Origin: Solirubrobacteraceae bacterium
GTDB lineage: Bacteria; Actinomycetota; Thermoleophilia; Solirubrobacterales; Solirubrobacteraceae
Reading direction: 5' to 3'
DNA length: 43,915 nt
Assembly: GCA_017882375.1 (NCBI GenBank)
Contig: JADGPP010000024.1
Coordinates: 1 to 43,915 of the forward strand
The position numbers and the translations under genes were made by a program. How positions within the stretch are numbered: the stretch's first letter is position 1; every line of letters starts with the position of its first letter. Below the pieces are notes generated by a model. That model worked only from the letters and a program-made list of their open reading frames with translations. It searched no databases and was not told the origin of the DNA. Positions 15,865 through 24,728 of this stretch are shown piece after piece.

Positions 15865-17148
15865 TCACGCCGTGAACGCGATCGGCAGCTCAGCCAGGCC
15901 GTAGATGCCCGACACGCCCTCGAACACCGGCTCGCCGTCCAGGCGCAGATCGTGCAGATGCTCCGCCAGGAACGCCAATCCCTCCTGCAGCTCCACACGC
16001 GCGAGGTTCGCGCCGAGGCAGTAGTGCACGCCAGCGCCGAACGTCAGCGGACGCGCGCGTCCGCGGTCGGCCATGATGTCGAAGCTGTCCGCGCCGCGCT
16101 CGCCCGCCTGCTCGTCGTCGAGGTCGCGGTTGCCCGTGAACGCACACACCATCACCACCGTCCCCTCCGGGAACGTCACGTCGCGGTACACCACCTCCTC
16201 GGTAAGGATGCGCGCCGTGAACGGCGTGATCGGCTCGTAGCGCAAGGCCTCCTCGACCGCGCGCTCGGCCAGCGACGGATCCGCCGCGAGCAGCTCCCAC
16301 TGGTCGGGGTTTTCCGCCAGCAGCCGCACCGCGTGCGCGAGCTGGCTCTGGCTCGTGTCGACCCCACCCACCAGCACGTTGAAAACGAGGTTGATGCACT
16401 CCACGTCGCTCAGCCGCTCGCCCTGCTCCTCCGCCGCGATCAGCCTTGAGATCAGGTCGTCGCTCGGGTCCTCCCGGCGCGCGCGCACGAGCTCGCGCGC
16501 GTACTCGTAGAACTCCTCCACCGCCTGCGTGATCTGCTCTTTCTCCTTCTCGTCGGACATGCTCACCGCGTCGAACTGCCGCTGTATCCAGTTCGACCAG
16601 TGGTGCAGCCGCGGCGCATCTTCCAGCGGCGCACCCATGACGGTCGCGATCGCCAGCGACGGATACGGCTTCGCGAACGCATCCACGAAATCACAAAAGA
16701 TCATCGCCTCGTCCTGTTCGTCGGCGTCCGGTCCCGACGACGCCGCGATCGCCTGCGCCAGCAAGTCGCCCAGGAACTCGCGCATGATCGGGCGGTAGCG
16801 CTCGACCGCGCGCGGCGACAGCGCCGGGTTGACCAGGCTGCGCAGGCGCGTGTGATCGGCGCCGTTGACGTGCAGGATGTTGCGCCGCATCTGCTCGTAC
16901 AGCGGCCCTTCCGTCACGCCGAAGATCTCCGCGATCTTCATCCCCGGGAAGATCGCCGAGCGCGTGCGCAGGAAGAACTCGCCCGCCTCGCGGTCCAGCG
17001 TCATGTAGCCGAACGGCGCCTGCGCCAGCCAGCCGCGCTCGCGCGCCTGCGCCATCGCCTCGTGGAAGCGCTCGCCGCGCATCGCCGCGTCGGTGTAGTC
17101 AAACGTCCCCAGCTCCAGCTCGCTGACCAATGCCATCGCGCCCGCCAT
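15865..17148 (-). CDS. cytochrome P450
   Basis: 427 residues, normal for a soluble bacterial P450. The heme-binding loop is FGAGVHYCLGANLARVEL with Cys377 as the iron ligand. The I-helix oxygen-activation motif is LVGGVDTSQS (GGxDT type), the K-helix pair is EEALRYEP (ExxR), and the C-helix has HVNGADHTRLRSLVNPALSPR. It inserts one oxygen atom into an unknown substrate and needs a ferredoxin/reductase not encoded here. ATG 17148 is 4 bp after the stop of the GlcD-like gene, so the two are one operon. The set fits oxidation of a small hydrophobic or hydroxy-acid compound, but the substrate cannot be told. Confidence 0.93.
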   Translation of the reverse strand: MAGAMALVSELELGTFDYTDAAMRGERFHEAMAQARERGWLAQAPFGYMTLDREAGEFFLRTRSAIFPGMKIAEIFGVTEGPLYEQMRRNILHVNGADHTRLRSLVNPALSPRAVERYRPIMREFLGDLLAQAIAASSGPDADEQDEAMIFCDFVDAFAKPYPSLAIATVMGAPLEDAPRLHHWSNWIQRQFDAVSMSDEKEKEQITQAVEEFYEYARELVRARREDPSDDLISRLIAAEEQGERLSDVECINLVFNVLVGGVDTSQSQLAHAVRLLAENPDQWELLAADPSLAERAVEEALRYEPITPFTARILTEEVVYRDVTFPEGTVVMVCAFTGNRDLDDEQAGERGADSFDIMADRGRARPLTFGAGVHYCLGANLARVELQEGLAFLAEHLHDLRLDGEPVFEGVSGIYGLAELPIAFTA

Positions 17149-17152
17149 CCTC

Positions 17153-18547
17153 TCAGCTCGCCGCCGCCGGCGGGCGCGCCAGCTTCTTGCCCGGGTTCAG
17201 CAGCCCCTTCGGGTCGAACGCCAGCTTGATCTGCTCGTGCAGCTGCACAGCCCGCGCGTCCCACTGCGACGTAAGCAGCCCGCGCTTGAGCCAGCCGACC
17301 CCGTGCTCGGCCGCGATCGAGCCGCCCAGCTCGCCCACCAGCGAGAACAGCTCGGCACCCACCGCCTGCGCCCGGTCCAGCTGCGCATCGTCGGCCGGGT
17401 CGACCAGCACCGTCGCGTGCACGTTGCCGTCGCCGCCGTGCCCGAACGCGCACGAGCTCAGCCCGTGGCGCGCCGCGATCTCCTCAAAGCGCTCCAGCCC
17501 CTCCTGCAGGCGCTCGACCGGGAACGACACGTCCTCTGACACCTTCGCCCCGCGCACGCCCGAAAGCACGCCGTTGAACCCGTCGCGCCAGCGCCACAGC
17601 GCCGCCGCGTCCTGCGGCTGCTCGATCGCCAGCGCGCCGCCGCCCAGCAGCTCGCGCAGCTCGTCGGTCTGCTGCTCGACCTGCTCGCGCGTTCCGTCCA
17701 CCTCCAGCAGCAGCGCAAATCCGGCGCCGTCCGGCACCTCGCCCGGATACCCGCCCGCCAGGTGCGCCAGCGTCTCGCCGTCGGCGAAGTCCATCGCCGC
17801 CACCTCCATGCCCGCTGCCGGCACGCTCAGCATCGCCGCGCAGCCCTCCGCGCGCGTGCCCACGAACACCACCAGCGCGACCTGAGCCTCGCGCGCCGGC
17901 AGCAGGCGCAGGCGCACAGCCGTGATCACGCCCAGCGTCCCCTCCGAGCCGATCAGCAGGCTCTTGATGTCATAGCCCGCCACGTCCTTGCGCGCCCACC
18001 CGCCCACCTGCACCAGCTCGCCCGGCGCCAGCACCGCCTCAAGGCCCGTCACCCACGCCCCCGTCACGCCGTACTTCAGAGCGTGCGGCCCGCCCGCGTT
18101 CGTCGCCACGTTGCCGCCGATCTGCGACTGCTCAGACGCCCCCGGATCGGGGGCGAAGAACAATCCGTTCTCGCGCGCCAACCGCTGCACGTCGCGCGTG
18201 CTCACCCCCGCCTCCACGAACATCCGCCACAGCCCCGGCTCAAGCTCGCGCACCGCGCGCACGCGCTCCAGCGACAGCACCACGCCCCCGTCCGTCGGCA
18301 CCGCTCCACCCGTCAACCCCGTGCCGCCGCCGCGCGCCACGATCGCCACGTCATGCGCGTAGCACCAGCGCACGACCGCCGCGACCTCCTGCGCGCTGCC
18401 CGGCAGCACCACCGCGTCCGCCCGGCCGTGCAGGCCGCGACGGCGCGACGCGTCGCTGTTGTACGGCGACTGCGCCGGCGCATTTAGGACGTGCTCTGGG
18501 CCCAGCAGGCGGGTCAGGTCGTTCTTCAGAGAGTCAGACACCGTCAC
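17153..18547 (-). CDS. FAD-linked oxidase, glycolate oxidase GlcD / D-lactate dehydrogenase family
   Basis: 464 residues with both family domains. The N-terminal FAD_binding_4 domain shows VVRWCYAHDVAIVARGGGTGLTGG, GVSTRDVQRLARENGLFFAPDPGASEQSQIGGNVATNAGG and GYDIKSLLIGSEGTLGVIT. The C-terminal FAD-oxidase_C domain ends in the metal/active-site motifs FGHGGDGNVH and AEHGVGWLKRGLL, then LAFDPKGLLNPGKK. These flavoenzymes oxidise 2-hydroxy acids (glycolate, D-lactate, D-2-hydroxyglutarate and others) to 2-oxo acids. No GlcE/GlcF partner is adjacent; the gene is instead paired with a P450, so the exact acid is unknown. Start ATG 18547; the next upstream gene is divergent, about 90 bp away. Confidence 0.9.
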   Translation of the reverse strand: MTVSDSLKNDLTRLLGPEHVLNAPAQSPYNSDASRRRGLHGRADAVVLPGSAQEVAAVVRWCYAHDVAIVARGGGTGLTGGAVPTDGGVVLSLERVRAVRELEPGLWRMFVEAGVSTRDVQRLARENGLFFAPDPGASEQSQIGGNVATNAGGPHALKYGVTGAWVTGLEAVLAPGELVQVGGWARKDVAGYDIKSLLIGSEGTLGVITAVRLRLLPAREAQVALVVFVGTRAEGCAAMLSVPAAGMEVAAMDFADGETLAHLAGGYPGEVPDGAGFALLLEVDGTREQVEQQTDELRELLGGGALAIEQPQDAAALWRWRDGFNGVLSGVRGAKVSEDVSFPVERLQEGLERFEEIAARHGLSSCAFGHGGDGNVHATVLVDPADDAQLDRAQAVGAELFSLVGELGGSIAAEHGVGWLKRGLLTSQWDARAVQLHEQIKLAFDPKGLLNPGKKLARPPAAAS

Positions 18548-18639
18548 TCAATCCGAGTCCTCGTTATGGCTAACTTGCGGGCGGGTGCGCCAAGCCGCGA
18601 ATATGGCATTTCGTCCCAGCTCCGCATCACACTGCACCC

Positions 18640-18930
18640 ATGGCAATGCGCCGCGTCTCGATCCTGATCCTTGATGAGGGCAATCTGGCAGAGATGGCAC
18701 GCCACAGCGTCTCGGCGGCTGAGGTCGTGCAGGTGATCTCAAATCGCCACATTACCGCCGCGAACCGCCGAGGCGAGAAAGGCAGCATCCTGCTCCTCGG
18801 TGAAACCGACGGCGGGCGCACCTTGACGATCCCCTTGGCACCGACTGACGATCCGACGACCTGGCGTCCTGCGACTGCCTTCCCAGCTTCACGACATCAA
18901 CAGATCATCTTTCGCCAGCGAGCCCGATAA
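18640..18930 (+). CDS. BrnT-like small protein, probable toxin of a TA pair
   Basis: 96 residues with a compact alpha/beta pattern: VSILILDEGNLAEMARHSVSAAEVVQVISNRHITAANRR, then a two-stranded hairpin (GSILLLGETDGGRTLTIPLAPT) and a terminal ATAFPASRHQQIIF. The layout (short strand, 'N/H-x-x-x-M/L-A-R-H-x-V-S-x-x-E-V', then R-N-R-R, then a GxT-x-x-x-R-x-L-x-I hairpin) is that of BrnT/RelE-like RNase toxins of the DUF497 type. Starts at ATG 18640 and 18646 are equally likely. The neighbour six bases downstream looks like a small antitoxin, so a toxin-first TA module, as in brnTA, is inferred. Confidence 0.55.
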   Translation: MAMRRVSILILDEGNLAEMARHSVSAAEVVQVISNRHITAANRRGEKGSILLLGETDGGRTLTIPLAPTDDPTTWRPATAFPASRHQQIIFRQRAR

Positions 18931-18945
18931 GTCATCATGGGAGAT

Positions 18946-19158
18946 ATGAACGCCGCAGATTTTGATCCGATCGATGAGCAGAACCTGGAAGTCCAGGAGG
19001 GTCATCCTGTCAAGCTGGTCGTCTCGGTTGAGCTTGATGGCGAGGAATCGCAGCTGGTCGCCGAACTCGCGCAGGCCGAGGGCACTGATCCGGCCGGGAC
19101 GCTGCGGGCCGCCTTGCGCTACTACGCAGCGGCAAGAGCGCAGCGCGTGTCGCACTGA
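18946..19158 (+). CDS. probable antitoxin of the TA pair
   Basis: 70 residues from ATG 18946, which follows GGGAGAT, a better ribosome site than that of the alternative in-frame ATG 18937. An acidic N-terminus (ADFDPIDEQNLEVQEGHP) leads to a strand VKLVVSVELDGEE and two helices SQLVAELAQAEGTDPAGTLRAALRYYAAARAQR. A strand followed by two helices ('...A-x-x-x-G-x-x-x-x-x-x-L-R-x-A-L') is how ribbon-helix-helix antitoxins are built. It would bind both the BrnT-like product and the pair's own promoter in 18548-18640. Assignment rests on order, size and fold pattern only. Confidence 0.5.
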   Translation: MNAADFDPIDEQNLEVQEGHPVKLVVSVELDGEESQLVAELAQAEGTDPAGTLRAALRYYAAARAQRVSH

Positions 19159-19201
19159 GTCCCAGTCGAGCGCCTTCAGAGCCGGATAGCATCTATCCGC
19201 A

Positions 19202-20857
<1,656 letters not shown>

Positions 20858-20974
20858 GCACGCGAGGCGCCATTGCGCGAGGCGTGCTCGTGCCCGGCCC
20901 GTGCTGCGCGAGGCGCGTGCTGCGCAGGGCGTGTGGGCGGTGTGGATGCGTGCGCTGCGTGCGCTGCGTACGCG

Positions 20975-21041
20975 ATGGTATCTACGCGGGAGGGATGTGA
21001 CGTTCGCTTCACCGACCGCGTATAGCAATGGTTATACGCGG
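20975..21041. repeat. two further copies of the intergenic repeat core, one a perfect palindrome
   Basis: ATGGTATCTACGCGG at 20975-20989 matches the core of the 15663 array (ATGGTATTTACGCGG) with one difference. At 21016-21041, CCGCGTATA and TATACGCGG form a perfect 9-bp inverted repeat around GCAATGGT; its inside (TAGCAATGGTTATACGCGG) also resembles the array core. They sit in the 326-bp gap between icmA and the 22-aa leader ORF. The rest of that gap holds GC-rich GTGCTGCGC-type short repeats and the palindrome GTGCTGCAGCAC (21151-21162), with no gene. Confidence 0.7.
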
Positions 21042-21183
21042 CGCGCGAGCGAACACACGACACCTCCGCGCGCGCAGCCCCAGACGCCCTTCGCTGCGCC
21101 TTCGCTGCGCAACTTCCAACGGAGCTGACGTGATCGGAAGTTAGGATTCGGTGCTGCAGCACCCACACGCTCCCGGAGGCTCT

Positions 21184-21252
21184 ATGAACAACTGCAGGCG
21201 CTCGACCGCGCTCGCGCCGCTGGCAACCCTCGGCCGGGCGGGCGGCGCGTGA
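21184..21252 (+). CDS. 22-aa leader peptide ORF coupled to the arylsulfotransferase gene
   Basis: ATG 21184 has the sequence GGAGG four bases upstream, the best ribosome site near the arylsulfotransferase gene, whose own GTG start has none. The peptide (MNNCRRSTALAPLATLGRAG-GA) ends in TGA that overlaps that GTG as GTGA. This is the layout of a translationally coupled leader. It could instead be the lost 5' end of a longer signal peptide after a frameshift, but the main ORF has its own complete membrane-targeting start. Confidence 0.5.
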   Translation: MNNCRRSTALAPLATLGRAGGA

Positions 21253-23111
21253 CCCATAGCCGGCTACGAAAAGGCCTGCTCGCCGGTGCCGTCTTCGTCG
21301 TCATCGCCAGCGCCACGACGCTGGCGATCGCCTCGCGACGCATCGTCGCCGAGCAGGCGGCCTTTCGTGCGCCGACCGCGGCGCGCTGCTATCCGAGCAC
21401 GTTGAACCGCTCGGCGACGCTGCCCGGCACGAGCCTGAACGTCTCGCCGCTGCCCGACACCTACGAGGCCTCGGCGCGCGCGCAGATCAGCCTGCTCGGC
21501 GCCCCTGCGGAGTCGATCGGCGGACTGCACGTGAGCGGCTCTGAGAGCGGCTCGCACAGCGGGCGCCTGCGCGCCTACTCCCAGGGCGACGGCGCGAGCT
21601 TCGTGCCATCGGAGCCCTTCTCCCGGGGCGAGACGGTCACGGTGCGCGGCGAGGTCAAGGCGGGCACCCACACGCAGCGCTTTGCCTACCACTTCGTCGT
21701 CGCAACGCAGGACGTTGTGCCCTTTGCCAAGCCGTCACTGCCCTCGGGCCTGGACCCCAACGAGAAGCAGCACTTCCACTCGGCGCCCGGTCTCGAACCG
21801 CCGGCGCTCGCCGTCTCGGCGCGCTCGGCCCAGAGCGCACCGGGGGACATCTTCGTCGCTCCCTACTCCGGCCCCGGCCCGCCTGGCCCGATGATCTTCG
21901 ACGAAGCCGGAAACCTCGTGTGGTTTGACTCGCTGCCGAAGGGCATCGCCGCGGCGACCAACCTGCAGGTGCAGCAGCTGGGCGGCAAGCCGGTGCTCAC
22001 GTGGTGGCAGGGCTACATCCCGTCGCAGGGATACGGCCAGGGCGAAGAGATCATCGCCGACTCCTCCTACCGCCAGGTTGGCCGGGTGCACGCCGGCAAC
22101 GGCTACAAAGCCGACCTGCACGACTTCCACCTGACGCCACAGGGCACGGCGCTGCTGACGGTGTTCGCCCCGATCGACTGCAACCTGTCGGTCGTCGGCG
22201 GACCGAGCGGCGGCGCCGTGAGCGACAGCATCTTCCAGGAAGTCGACCTGCGCACGTCGCTTGTGCGGCGTGAGTGGCACAGCCTGGACCACGTGCCGCT
22301 GACCGACTCCTACAGCTCGGCGACGGGCAGCAGCACGACGTGGCCATTCGACTACTTCCACATCAACTCGATCGAGCAGCGCGCCGACGGGTCGACGCTG
22401 ATCTCCGCGCGCAACACGTGGGCGATGTACCTGATGGACACCGCCAGCGGCCGCGTGCAGACGTGGATCGGCGGCAAGCACTCGACGGTCAAGCTCGGTG
22501 CGGGCACGAGGACGGCCTACCAGCACGACGCGGAGACGCTCCCCGACGGCACGATCAGCGTGTTCGACAACGGCGCGGCGCCGAAGGTCCACCCGCAGTC
22601 GCGCGGGCTCGTGCTCTCGCTGAAGGCGGGCTCTGTCAGCGCCGTCACGCAGTACGAGCACAGCCCCGCGCTGTCGTCCGGCAGCCAGGGCAACATTCAA
22701 CAGCTGGGAAACCAGGACATGTTCGTCGGATGGGGGCCGGAGCCATATTTCTCGGAGTACAGCGCAAGCGGCCAGCTGCTGTTCGACGCGCACATGCACG
22801 GCTCCTACCAGTCCTATCGCGCCTACCGCTTCCCCTGGACGGGGGCGCCGGGTGGCGCGCCGTCGATTGCCGCGACGCCTGTCTCGGGCGGCCGCGCGGT
22901 GGTGTACGCGAGCTGGAACGGGGACACGCGCACGGCGAGCTGGCGCGTGCTCGCAGGCGCCTCGGCGCAGACGCTGACGCCGGTGGCGAGCGCCGCGCGC
23001 AGCGGCTTCGAGACGTCCGTCACGACGCCCGGCGCCGCGCCGTACGTCGCCGTGCAGGCGCTCGACGCTTCCGGAGCTGTGCTCGGCAGCTCGCCGACAA
23101 TCCGCGGCTAG
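21249..23111 (+). CDS. arylsulfotransferase (ASST)-family exported protein
   Basis: 620 residues. An N-terminal basic stretch and hydrophobic helix (LLAGAVFVVIASATTLAIA, ~10-28) direct it across or into the membrane. Residues ~60-160 form an ASST N-terminal beta sandwich. A bladed propeller follows: GDIFVAPYSGPGPPGPMIFDEAGNLVWF, VLTWWQGYI, YKADLHDFHLTPQGTALLTVF, FDYFHINSIEQRADGSTLISARNTWAMYLMD, YQHDAETLPDGTISVFDNG and GNIQQLGNQDMFVGWGPEPYFSEY. Repeated 'H-D/N...L-P-D-G' patterns fit the Arylsulfotran_2 family. Classical ASST enzymes transfer sulfate between phenols through an active-site His, but actinobacterial homologues are mostly uncharacterised, so activity is not assured. Start GTG 21249 overlaps a leader ORF. 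Confidence 0.8.
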   Translation: MTHSRLRKGLLAGAVFVVIASATTLAIASRRIVAEQAAFRAPTAARCYPSTLNRSATLPGTSLNVSPLPDTYEASARAQISLLGAPAESIGGLHVSGSESGSHSGRLRAYSQGDGASFVPSEPFSRGETVTVRGEVKAGTHTQRFAYHFVVATQDVVPFAKPSLPSGLDPNEKQHFHSAPGLEPPALAVSARSAQSAPGDIFVAPYSGPGPPGPMIFDEAGNLVWFDSLPKGIAAATNLQVQQLGGKPVLTWWQGYIPSQGYGQGEEIIADSSYRQVGRVHAGNGYKADLHDFHLTPQGTALLTVFAPIDCNLSVVGGPSGGAVSDSIFQEVDLRTSLVRREWHSLDHVPLTDSYSSATGSSTTWPFDYFHINSIEQRADGSTLISARNTWAMYLMDTASGRVQTWIGGKHSTVKLGAGTRTAYQHDAETLPDGTISVFDNGAAPKVHPQSRGLVLSLKAGSVSAVTQYEHSPALSSGSQGNIQQLGNQDMFVGWGPEPYFSEYSASGQLLFDAHMHGSYQSYRAYRFPWTGAPGGAPSIAATPVSGGRAVVYASWNGDTRTASWRVLAGASAQTLTPVASAARSGFETSVTTPGAAPYVAVQALDASGAVLGSSPTIRG

Positions 23112-23155
23112 GCGCGCGGGTCGGACTCGCGCGTTGGCTGGTACGCTCTGCTCGT

Positions 23156-23165
23156 TTGACGTCAA
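23156..23165. promoter_or_regulatory. TTGACGTCAA palindrome, candidate TetR operator
   Basis: A perfect 10-bp palindrome lies 31 bp before the ATG of the double-TetR gene, followed at 23170-23182 by a second small inverted repeat GGGTT-TTC-AACCC. TetR proteins commonly bind such sites over their own promoters. The TTGAC half may also serve as a -35 box. Confidence 0.4.
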
Positions 23166-23196
23166 GGCGGGGTTTTCAACCCAAGGAAATCGGGAT

Positions 23197-24624
23197 ATGA
23201 CGGCGCGCAAGGCCAACTCCAAGCCCCGCAGGACCGACGCTTCCCCGCCATCCTCCGACGCCGCCCGCTACCGCCGTCTGCCCACGGGTGCGCACGGACT
23301 GACGCGCGAGGAGGTCGAGCGCGATCAGCGCGAGCGACTGCGATCGGCGATGGTCGAGCTGATCGCCCAGCGCGGCTACCCGGCGGTGCGCATCCTCGAC
23401 CTCACCCAGCTCGCGCACGTCTCGCGACCGACGTTCTACAACCTCTACGCCGACAAGGAAGAGCTGCTGCTGAGCGCCTACGAGGACATCGCCGGGCGCA
23501 CGACGGAGAAGGTCGCCGTGGCATTTGCCGAAGGGGAGTCGGAAGAGGAGAGCCTGCTGCTGGCGCTGCAGGCGTTCGCCGAGCTCGGCGCCGCCGAGCC
23601 CGAGGCGATGACGCTCGCGCTGCTGGGCACCTTCGGCGCCGGGCCACGTGCGTTGGAACGCCGTGAACGTACGCTGCAGGCGCTCGAACAGATCGTCGGC
23701 TCCGGACGGGCGCCGGCCGGCGGCGAGCAGCTGCGCGACCTAACCGTGAAGTTCCTGATCGGCGGCATCCGCGAGGTCTCGGCGACGCGCCTGCGCCGGG
23801 GCCGCGCGCAGGAGCTCGTCGAGCTGGCCGACGATCTCGGCGGCTGGGCGAGCGCCTACCCGCTGGCTCTGCCGCTAGGGCTGGAGGGGCCGCCTCACGT
23901 GCGGCCGCGCGACGGCGCGGTGACCGCCGAGCAGACCTCGCCGCGCAGTCGTCGCGCCGAAGGGCGTCTGCCCAGCGGACGCCATGACCTGCCGCGCGAT
24001 CTCGTCGTCAAGAGCCAGCGCGAACGGATCGTCGACGCAACCGCGGCGATCGTCACCGAGAAGGGCTTCGCCGGCTTGACGATCCCCGAGATCGCCTCGC
24101 GCGCGAACGTCTCGCACGAGACCTTCTACGAAATGTACCCGACCAAGCACGACGCGTTCCTCGGCGCGCAGAAGGTCGGTCTGCACCAAGCGCTGCGCGT
24201 CACCGCCGAGGCCTATGAAACGCACAAGGGCGCATGGCACGACGGCGTCGCAGCGGGCATGCACGCGCTGACCGACTACGTCTGCTCGGAGCCCTCGCAC
24301 GCGCACCTGACGCTCGTCGACACATTCGGCGCCAGTCCGGAGGCGATCGAGATCCGCGAGAGCGCGCTTCAGTCCTTCACCGTCTACCTGCAGCCCGGCT
24401 TCGACCACGCGCCGACGCACGTCGACGTGCCGGAGATCGCCGCCGAGGCCGTCGCCGGCGGGATCTGGCAGGTGCTGCACCACTACATCGAGCACCGCCG
24501 GGTGCACGAACTCTGCGACGCCGCGCCACAGCTGATCTTCCTCACGCTGAACCCGTTCCTCGGGCCGGAGGCCGCCGCCGACGTCGCGCGCCAGCCGGCC
24601 GGCCAGCTGCAGTCCAGCCGCTAG
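23197..24624 (+). CDS. tandem double-TetR transcriptional regulator
   Basis: 475 residues containing two complete TetR units in one chain. Unit 1 has its helix-turn-helix at about 47-90 (RLRSAMVELIAQRGYPAVRILDLTQLAHVSRPTFYNLYADKEELL). Unit 2 has its own at about 275-320 (RIVDATAAIVTEKGFAGLTIPEIASRANVSHETFYEMYPTKHDAF). Each is followed by an all-helical ligand/dimer domain. Both units open with the same lead-in, LPTGAHGLTREEV...QRER and LPSGRHDLPRDLV...QRER, which shows an internal duplication. ATG 23197 has AAGGA nine bases upstream and is preferred to the longer open frame. Such a protein could bind DNA as a pseudo-dimer. Effector and targets are unknown; the arylsulfotransferase gene upstream is a candidate partner. 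Confidence 0.85.
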   Translation: MTARKANSKPRRTDASPPSSDAARYRRLPTGAHGLTREEVERDQRERLRSAMVELIAQRGYPAVRILDLTQLAHVSRPTFYNLYADKEELLLSAYEDIAGRTTEKVAVAFAEGESEEESLLLALQAFAELGAAEPEAMTLALLGTFGAGPRALERRERTLQALEQIVGSGRAPAGGEQLRDLTVKFLIGGIREVSATRLRRGRAQELVELADDLGGWASAYPLALPLGLEGPPHVRPRDGAVTAEQTSPRSRRAEGRLPSGRHDLPRDLVVKSQRERIVDATAAIVTEKGFAGLTIPEIASRANVSHETFYEMYPTKHDAFLGAQKVGLHQALRVTAEAYETHKGAWHDGVAAGMHALTDYVCSEPSHAHLTLVDTFGASPEAIEIRESALQSFTVYLQPGFDHAPTHVDVPEIAAEAVAGGIWQVLHHYIEHRRVHELCDAAPQLIFLTLNPFLGPEAAADVARQPAGQLQSSR

Positions 24625-24643
24625 CTCAGCGCGGCGCCGTGCC

Positions 24644-24665
24644 GCTCACGAGCACGCTTGTGAGC
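24644..24665. terminator. hairpin between convergent genes
   Basis: GCTCACGAGC (24644-24653) and GCTTGTGAGC (24656-24665) pair at nine of ten positions plus a wobble, giving a tight stem. It begins 20 bases after the double-TetR stop and precedes the end of the convergent histidine kinase, so it probably works in both directions. No T-run. Confidence 0.55.
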
Positions 24666-24728
24666 TTCGGCAGGTATCCCGCGCGACCACCTGCAATGCC
24701 CGCGACCGCATCAGTCACGTCGCATGCC

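Noticed and set aside
19159-19201. cobalamin riboswitch for the B12-dependent mutase
   Set aside because: Only 43 bp separate the mutase from the preceding gene; too short, and no B12-box-like sequence was seen.
24625-24728. possible tRNA between the double-TetR and kinase genes
   Set aside because: The inverted repeat forms one stem only; no anticodon arm, T-arm GTTCGA sequence or CCA-end pattern is present.
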